In this document: piece after piece, positions 56,687 through 64,000 of the stretch
How positions within the stretch are numbered: the stretch's first letter is position 1
Layout of the letters: the number at the start of each line of letters is the position of its first letter
Assembly (NCBI GenBank): GCA_020284085.1
Contig: JACEVL010000934.1
Coordinates: 124,001 to 188,000 of the forward strand
Length of the DNA stretch: 64,000 nucleotides
From: Aporrectodea caliginosa
Taxonomy: Eukaryota; Annelida; Clitellata; Crassiclitellata; Lumbricidae
Direction: 5' to 3'
The notes under the pieces: model-generated
What the model was told of the DNA's origin: nothing
The model's database searches: none
What the model saw: the letters and a program-made list of their open reading frames with translations, nothing else
Position numbers and translations under genes: made by a program

Positions 56687-57881
56687 TTTGCCCCAGAAAG
56701 TGGTGGTGACCAATCCCCACCTCCTAATTTTTAACGTACTACAGTAACTGGAAAGCTAACTAAGAGCAGGACACTAGCTTATTCACAAGCGCTGCGTTAA
56801 GTCAGAGGTTGTCCAGAGAGTGTTCTATGGTGTTCCAAGTCCAGTTGTAAAGGAGGCAAGAGACTAGCAGAGTCTCAAAGAGACGCTACGCATTGTCCGG
56901 CTGCTACAGTGCGGCTTTTGAATCAATATCGTTAGGCTACTACTGTACTACCAATAATCGACGTTATGGTACAAATAGTCATTATCAACGCTAAATGGTT
57001 ATCCCGCAGTTTAGGTTGGTAAATTATTTACGCTGGTAAGTATACGTCTACCAATGTCCATGATAATTGTTATCAATCAATCCAGCATCCATTTGCGAGA
57101 AAATGTTTTCATCAATCGAACTTCTGTTAAACCAAGACTCGATGTCATCGAGGCTCGAGCCAACTTCTATTTAACCAAGAATTTTTCAGTAATTAAACTT
57201 CTCTTTAGGCTAGAATTATTTTCGTCAATCCCACTGCTGTTTAAGCAAAAAACTTAATCGACCCAGATTCTATTGAAGCAGAGACTTAGTTTAATCAATT
57301 CAGCTTCTATTTACGGAAACAATTACTTCCATCAATCCAACTTCTATCCAAACAAAGAATTAGCATAATCAATCCAACTTCCATTTAGGCCAACCATTAT
57401 TTCCATCGATCCAGCTTCCATTTTAAATCGACAATATAAAATAATATACCAGCCTAAGCTACAGTTTACCGGCTAAATTACCATAGACTACAGTTAGAGC
57501 TTACAGTCTACCACGGAAACACGATACATTGCATGTACAATTATAACCTTTTGCGGTCTCTTTACAATGAATCGATCTATTTTTTCATATGAATTTAATA
57601 ATTTGACCGTTTATAGAAACAAAATTGATGACATCACCAAATTATGAAACCAAACATATGTAGTCTAAGTAAGGTAGGTGGACACACTGTGGAAGCCTCT
57701 ATCAGCATTGCCGCCATTGCGATGTTAAGTACGCATGAATAGCCTAGACGGTAGACAGCCAAATGCCTTCTTGTTAAAAAATATATTTCATTGCAGGACC
57801 AAAAAGTGGTGGTGACTATCACCACCACTTTTAAAAGTGGTGGTGACCGGACACCACCGTCACAATAGAAAGTTACGCCTA
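56687..57881. mobile_element. Element with GGCGTAACTTT ends containing the 36-bp minisatellite
   Basis: Starts agggcgtaactttgccccag and ends with a hairpin (caccaccacttttaaaagtgg) and aagttacgcct, matching the MITE at 39408. The centre (57060-57425) is an array of nine or so degenerate ~36-base units (aatccaacttctatttaagc and variants), the reverse complement of the array at 44605. The small element may have captured the array, or the ends may belong to two separate MITEs. Confidence 0.5.
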
Positions 57882-58555
57882 TGAGAAGCGGAAGAGAGGA
57901 GACGGATAAATAAAGTGAAGGCAAAAACAGAGAGGGAGGGGTAAAATTAGTGACAGGAGTCTTTGAAGAGGAAGATGGAAATAATACAAGAGTTCGGAGT
58001 TAGACAGAGAGAAATACAGGGAAAGGGACAGGAGACTGTGCGCGAGTAAATGAGGCGATTTCTTCAAACCTCTGACTGAATTTAGCGGAAAGATAAAAGA
58101 CACAGAGAGAGAAGGGACAGAGAAAAGAGAAGTCAATAGAATGGGAGACGGACGACTCCGGAGAGACGAACGCTGCAGAACAGCAGCAGCAGCTAAACGT
58201 TTCGGCGACATGATATATTGTTATCGTGATAAACGACAAAACGTTTAATACGCCAACGATTACTTCGACATAAAATACCATCAATAGATTCTCGGGAAAC
58301 GACGACCAACACCTGAAAATTAGACATGTATCCGTCAGAGCAATCGTCTCGTCTTTTATTTTGCACATTCCGCATATGCACGAATGTAACGTAATGTAAT
58401 GTAAATCTTCGAAATTTCTCAGCGTCCACAAAAGCCACGTCGGGGAGACCAGGTTAATCACCGGCGCTATATCAAATCAAGTCCGCAATAGCCAAACTCC
58501 TCTGTTCGTTTCGGTGCCAGGTCAAAATCCGGGGAGGTCAAGCCGAGGAGACAGC
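57882..58555. other. No gene recognised; purine-rich flank
   Basis: 57890-58150 is gag/aga-rich on the plus strand, which creates Leu/Ser-rich ORFs on the minus strand. No homologous family or splice structure is visible. Confidence 0.4.
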
Positions 58556-58559
58556 ATGG

Positions 58560-58895
58560 TGCTACGGTGGCAGTCGGTGATGATGGTAGTCGTGTGATGG
58601 CGCATGAGTAGAATTCGTATAGGATATCTTGAAGAGTTCGGTTTTCAGTCGTGAGTGGAAAGCAGAAGAGGAGAGTGCAAGCGGAGGAGAGGTTGAGTTA
58701 AGAGGCGAGATAAGAGGATGAGCAAACTGGCAGAGGTCTTTTGTGAGTCCGTTCCAAAGAGCTGGTGCAGCATAGACTAAGGAGCGGTTGCAGAAGAGAA
58801 TGAGACCGGGATAGAGAAAGGTATGATGATGAGCGAGTAGACCCAGGCGGTTGGAAGGTGAATAGCTGGCGAATGTTCGTCCGTTCATCCATCAG
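58560..58895 (-). mobile_element. L2/CR1-like LINE C-terminus
   Basis: The minus strand encodes LGLLAHHHTFLYPGLILFCN, then RSLVYAAPALWNGLTKDL and SSSAFHSRLKTELFKISY, the R-S-F-x-x-A-A-P-x-L-W-N-x-L-P and F-K-x-x-L-K-T-x-L-F blocks. It was still open over 108 codons, so it is less decayed than most copies. 58896-59339 shows no gene. Confidence 0.7.
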
Positions 58896-59340
58896 TCCAC
58901 CCGACAGTTCACTTGTCTCTTCAACTCTGTTATGTGTATCCGTCCATCTGTACGTTTCAATTTGTTTCTATGTATCGCAGTGTAACTAAATTTCTCTGTC
59001 TCGCTGCATGCTTCTGTCAATGTACAGTATTCTGAAGCTGTAACAAATGTAACATAGGTTAGGGGTAGTGCTCTTTTCAACGTCTGCCTCGTTCACTTCA
59101 TGGTTTTACATGAAAAAGTGTTCATTAGAAATATCCATAATAATTATCTCTGTGTGCGTGTGTGTACATCACTAAAAATGTCTGCAATTATGTGTCCCTG
59201 TGTTATCTCAATCAGATGGCCTTTGCTCTATAATAACTGCAAACATTTGTGTATCTGTGAACATACATCAATAAGCTAATTACTATAATTGCCATGATCT
59301 CTGCCAACGTACGCTTCTACATATCGGCGATCGTTGTCTG

Positions 59341-59432
59341 CAGATCTCCTATCAAGCAATCTTCAGTGACAAACGACATGCCTCATTGATCTCCTATCAA
59401 GCAATCTTCAGTGACAAACGACATGCTGTTCT
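59341..59432. repeat. 45-bp tandem duplication
   Basis: gatctcctatcaagcaatct...gacaaacgacatgc occurs twice back to back with no substitutions. Confidence 0.85.
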
Positions 59433-59479
59433 GCTGTTCTACCAGCGAACGCCTCTATTATGTAGGCTATGCCGGTAAG

Positions 59480-60250
59480 GGATGGTAACGGCCTTTGCAT
59501 CGAGTAAACGTCTGTCCATCTTGCTATTATCACCTTCGTCAGATTCGCACTGTGCGACGATTGCTAACCATACAAGCTGCAGTCTTCACTTCTCCACGCC
59601 TTTGTCCCGTCTAGAATCGACTTTGGCAATGCTATTTTCTCCGGATTGGGCTCCTCTTTTATCTAGAAATTGCAGTCTCTTCTAAATGCATCTGCTCGTC
59701 TAACCCAAACATTGACCAGATCTCCGCCTACATACGAAACACTCTGCCTTGATTACCTATAATTATCTCAACCCATTGAATATAAGAATCTAGAGCTATC
59801 ATGAGAAATTGCCTAGTGGAAACTGTTCCGACTTATCTCAAATCTGTGTGTAGGCCTATCTCTGCCTCCCTGGCTGGAGTCTGCCTCCCTCATCTATTTC
59901 TGGCTGCAGGTCCCTCCGATCGACTGCCTATGGTATCCTTGTCGTCCCTCGGGCTATATAGGTCGTCCACTACCCAGCACATAAATTTTGCCATTGTTGG
60001 AACTGTAACCTGGAATAGTCTTCCTTTTAAAAGTGAATGAATCAGTCTGTCACCTTCCTTGTTCCACAAGTGCTTAAAGTCTGTTTTGTTTGATCTTGGG
60101 CATGATAGTCGTTTCCTTCATCTGGCTGGAGTCGGTAAATTTTCTATATCTAGGCTTACCTGTGGTTCGTTAAGTCTGAGCCTGTGGCCAAAGTTGGCCA
60201 TTTATTGTGCCACATTTAGAGAAACTGTTTTCTCTGTGGACGAGTAAATC
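59480..60250 (+). mobile_element. LINE C-terminal half, decayed
   Basis: Broken frames read VRIRTVRRLLTIQAAVFTSP, VETVPTYLKSVCRPISASLA, RSSTTQHINFAIVGTVTWNS and LPFKSE: the end of a CR1-like reverse transcriptase, followed by 3' sequence with aggcctac motifs. Confidence 0.6.
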
Positions 60251-60289
60251 ATCCTTGTAGGCCTACTACATGTCGATGAAAAGTTTAAC

Positions 60290-60950
60290 ACTGGGAAGGT
60301 TAAGTGCTTCTTTACAGTTTCATATCATCTGCAAAGATGATCAGGTATCTATAAACGATCGTCGCCATCAACTCGTGGCGTTGTCGATTATTTTTATTTT
60401 TTAGTGCCCGAGGTAGATATGATCCCTCGGATGATGGGATTGGAATGTGAGATTGCTGTCCAGAGTCGCCCCAAGTGTTTTGACAGTTTTTGATAGTGGA
60501 ACAACAGTGTCGGCAAGGTCAACATTGAAATGAAAAAGGGAAAGAGCGTAGTCGTTGGTGTGAGCCAGACATGATTGATTCAGACTTATCTTGGTTTACG
60601 GCTAGACCGTTGAAGCGGAACCATGAATGCACTGAAGAGAGGCACTCTTCAAGCATTGCTTTGCCAGACTGGTCTGTTGGTGCAGAGCAATGTGAAGCTG
60701 AGTATCATCGGCATGCAGCTGTAACTAGATTCCAGAGTGATTGCTATGCAGCTGATTGATGAAGTGAAGATTGTAAATAGCAGAGGGCCGAGAACAGATC
60801 CCTGTGGGATACCAGCAGTGCAGAAAAAAGAATAGACCGAGCAGTTGCAATACCCTTTTGCTGAAACCGATCGAAGAGGTAAGAAGCTAACCAGTTGAAG
60901 GCGGTACCAGAAACACCGACACGTTTGCTGAAAGTGTTTTCTGTTGGATT
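60290..60950 (-). mobile_element. LINE reverse-transcriptase core, decayed
   Basis: The minus strand shows FNWLASYLFDRFQQKGIATA, then AGIPQGSVLGPLLFTIF (motif G-x-P-Q-G-S-x-L-G-P), then LHADDTQLHIALHQQTSLAK with ADD intact, and TVKTLGATLDSNLTFQSH. These are the palm motifs of L2/CR1 elements, split by small frameshifts. It is convergent with the LINE at 59480. 60951-61740 has no gene I can support. Confidence 0.78.
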
Positions 60951-61744
60951 ATGATCTATTCGTCTATTTATTCAGTCTATCTATTCTGCCTGCATATCCA
61001 TGAACTTTGGCTGTGATTCAAATGGACCCTATACGGTCTCATAAGGGAAAATGGATAATGGACCCAACCTGAGCCGCATTTGGACATGCAGGCAGGGTAG
61101 TTGCAAAGACGTCGTCTCAGAGTCTAGTAGCGAATTCTTGAAGAGAATAGTATTACGAGAAGTCGATCTGTTTCGACACTTCATGAGTAGCCCTGAAATG
61201 CATGTATTCCAAAGGTGACACCTGGCGATGATTCGTGACATTCCTCGCGTTGACAGTCCGTGGGTATCCATGTGCTGTTGACGGTGATTAAAACCAGTTT
61301 TTAGAATATGACAACAACGGCACCAAATAGATTTTAAAAAATAGCAAAGTAAGATTCCGAGGAGAACGAAAAAAGTAAAGCAAAGGATAAGACTCAAAAA
61401 CTTGAGTTGATTATGATGGCAACAGAGACTAAAATATTTACACAAAAGATGATAATAATTTTAACCGGGACAATGCCAGGGAATTCAGAATCCCTACATA
61501 CATTGATCTGCTGTTGAAGAGGAATGCAGACTCCCATTTGTGGTTGCTATGTTGGTCCGTTGCTATGAGAAGATTGGGAAGTGGACCGGAAGAGGACAAA
61601 GGAAGGCAAAAAAGATTCCGGATAATAATAACCGGAAGATAAATGGATGAGCAGCTTCAGTCCGAAGCTAAGTCCATTCGTCCGGATGAAGTCCAACGAC
61701 AGCTACTTGCAACAACGATGCAAGAATAGCAGGCGCAATTAAAA

Positions 61745-61870
61745 CACAGCGAACAGGACACAGAGACAGAGACAGAGACAGAGACACAGACACAGACAGA
61801 GACAGAGACAGAGATAGAGACAGAGACAGAGACAGAGACAGAGACAGAGACAGAGACAGAGACAGAGACG
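61745..61870. repeat. (GAGACA)n microsatellite
   Basis: Twenty or so gagaca/cacaga hexamer units. Confidence 0.9.
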
Positions 61871-62039
61871 ATGACAAAGATAAGGAGACAGACGCAGAGC
61901 AGAAAAAGGTAGACAGAAGCAGCGATAGAGGCAGAGAGGGAAACTGAAGGAGAGAAACGGAGAAACAGAAGCTGCTGGACAACGGAAGCGGAAGAATTAG
62001 AAATTATGAAGTGACAGTCTATCTATCAATCTATCTAAC

Positions 62040-62715
<676 letters not shown>

Positions 62716-62964
62716 TGTCTGCCTATCTGTCTATCTATCTGGCAATCTAACTTTCTGTCCATCTCTCCTTCTGTCAAAAAACGACGTGTGCCTAATTGGC
62801 TTATCGGTATAAAAACTTCTAAACGCACATGCATTCATCAAGAGCCACTATCAGCAAAAATTACTTATATGGCCCTCCAAACAGCATAGTGAACAGCATG
62901 GTTCTAATCGCTGACAATGCGAAACCAAAGCGGGTTTTTGTGGATTACTATGTAATAATTCTAG

Positions 62965-63240
62965 TTCGATAATGTAGCGGTTCGCCTGCTCGACTGTCAG
63001 TCGAAAGGTCGGGGTTCAAATCCCAGCTGGGACAGAAATTTGGTTCGAGATTTCTGTTCCGCGTGCACACCCTATAGCCAACTCAGCTATCATGAGCACA
63101 CTGACCGTACACTGTTGGTGGGAAGATGAGACGGCGAGGGAGAGGACTGGCCACCCGCCCTAATATGCCGAGGCTAAGAAAATGAAGTCGCTAACGCGTC
63201 CTACCCATGTCTGCCTCAGGGCTGGCTTAAGGGGTTGCTC
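62965..63240 (+). mobile_element. tRNA-Asp-like SINE
   Basis: The head has gtagcggttcgcctgctcga (A-box), an anticodon-like stem cgact-gtc-agtcg and ggggttcaaatccc (B-box). The body matches 51885 (gagatttctgttccgcgtgc, ccgtacactgttggtgggaa, agacggcgagggagaggactggcc). It ends near cttcttctcttcta. Confidence 0.7.
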
Positions 63241-63328
63241 TTCTTCTCTTCTATTTTCTTATTCTAGCATGAAACCACAACTACAGAAAAGATTCTCAAG
63301 GTCCGACAGACTGTAGCAAAATGGACGC

Positions 63329-64000
63329 TGTGACCCCGCCGTGGTTGTGTGTAGTGAGGGCCTTGGTCCCCGGGACCGGTCCCCCGGTCCCCGGGACCGG
63401 TCCCCCCGGTCCCCCGGGACCGGTCCCCGGTCCCCGGGACCGACCAGTTGTGTATAAATAGCGCTGCTTCAGACGCTCAGTAGTTCATTCTCAGTCAGTC
63501 TGAGAGTCAGTTCAGTTCAGTTGTCGTGAAGTTCAGTTGAGTGTTAGTTAGTCATTAGTCAGTTGCTTGAGTGCAGTATTATCGTCTGTCGTAAATCAGT
63601 TACATTTGAGTTGTACTTCGTCGATAATACAAGTGATTTCATTGACTTGGCTCTTGTCGTCTTCTTCATCTAATCGACGTTCGGTGGTCGCTAACCCGTT
63701 AAGACCTCTGCCTGACCGGAGAGGCCGATCCTGGCAGACATTGAAGACAGGGGGATTTCCGAAGCGCTATCCTGGTAAGAAGAGAAAGGAATCCGCCCGA
63801 CGACAGATCGCTTCCAGCCAGAGAGAGGGGAGATTTCCGTCACACTGGTCCCATAGTGGGGACAAGCCAAGCTCTCACTCCGAGGAAGCGGGCCGATTTT
63901 CGCCACAAGACTTCGATGTAGGCCATTGTGGCCATGCATTTTTCTGCCTTCCAGCCGAGATATTCTTCAAGTTCAACAAGGGGCCCAGAAGTGCTATTGC
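63329..64000 (+). mobile_element. Putative 5' LTR and leader of an LTR element (cut by window end)
   Basis: Begins TGTGACCCCG. It has four clustered palindromes of the type ggtccccgggacc (63368-63443), then a TATA box (tgtataaatagc, 63451) and a run of cagttcagt repeats where an R region would lie. It continues to the window end without a clear LTR end or primer-binding site. It could equally be a strong host promoter with a 5' UTR. The second repeat would lie outside the window. Confidence 0.4.

Noticed and set aside
57879..58461. Overlapping 110- and 153-codon minus-strand ORFs
   Set aside because: Biased composition from purine-rich DNA, no domain, no splice support.
62975..63040. A tRNA-Asp gene
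   Set aside because: The B-box and anticodon stem look good, but the 5' strand cannot pair with the 3' acceptor segment, and the sequence continues into a SINE body shared with 51885.

Overview
The window is eukaryotic. It holds split genes with GT-AG introns, about 60% or more AT, and abundant SINEs, non-LTR retrotransposons, MITEs and microsatellites. The recognisable genes (IFT88, AP4B1, a DNAJB6-type J-protein and a GalNAc-transferase) and the transposon mix point to a ciliated metazoan, most likely a marine invertebrate. The species cannot be fixed from sequence alone. Exon coordinates come from reading both strands, choosing splice sites and checking phase. Families were assigned by remembered conservation, and no database was searched.

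Layout. 1-1.4 kb: the last two coding exons of a polypeptide GalNAc-transferase (+), cut by the window edge. 2.85-20.48 kb: IFT88 (-), 22 recognised exons from start to stop, with three anomalies near the N-terminus. 21.6-27.6 kb: AP4B1 (+), three coding exons, head-to-head with IFT88 across 1.1 kb, ending at the trunk without hinge or ear. 29.85-38.56 kb: a class-B J-protein of the DNAJB6/DNAJB2 type (-), five exons in consistent phase, whose J-domain tripeptide reads HPE instead of HPD. An LTR-like element sits in its first coding intron.

38.6-64 kb: no confident host gene. The region is a transposon and satellite landscape: L2/CR1-like LINE remnants on both strands, an RTE-like remnant further left, tRNA-derived SINE families, hAT-type MITEs with 8-bp target duplications, two long-inverted-repeat elements, a shared 36-bp minisatellite at two loci, long (CTAT)n and (CT)n tracts, and what looks like the start of an LTR element at the right edge.

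Functional links: IFT88 (ciliary transport), AP4B1 (TGN vesicle coat), GALNT (Golgi O-glycosylation) and the J-protein (Hsp70 co-chaperone) are housekeeping and do not form a pathway. I did not find a defence system, gene cluster or clearly new biochemical system. The best leads are the HPE J-domain, the earless AP4B1, the damaged N-terminal exons of IFT88, a SINE whose tail includes the end of a LINE reading frame, and elements built from arrays of short repeats.
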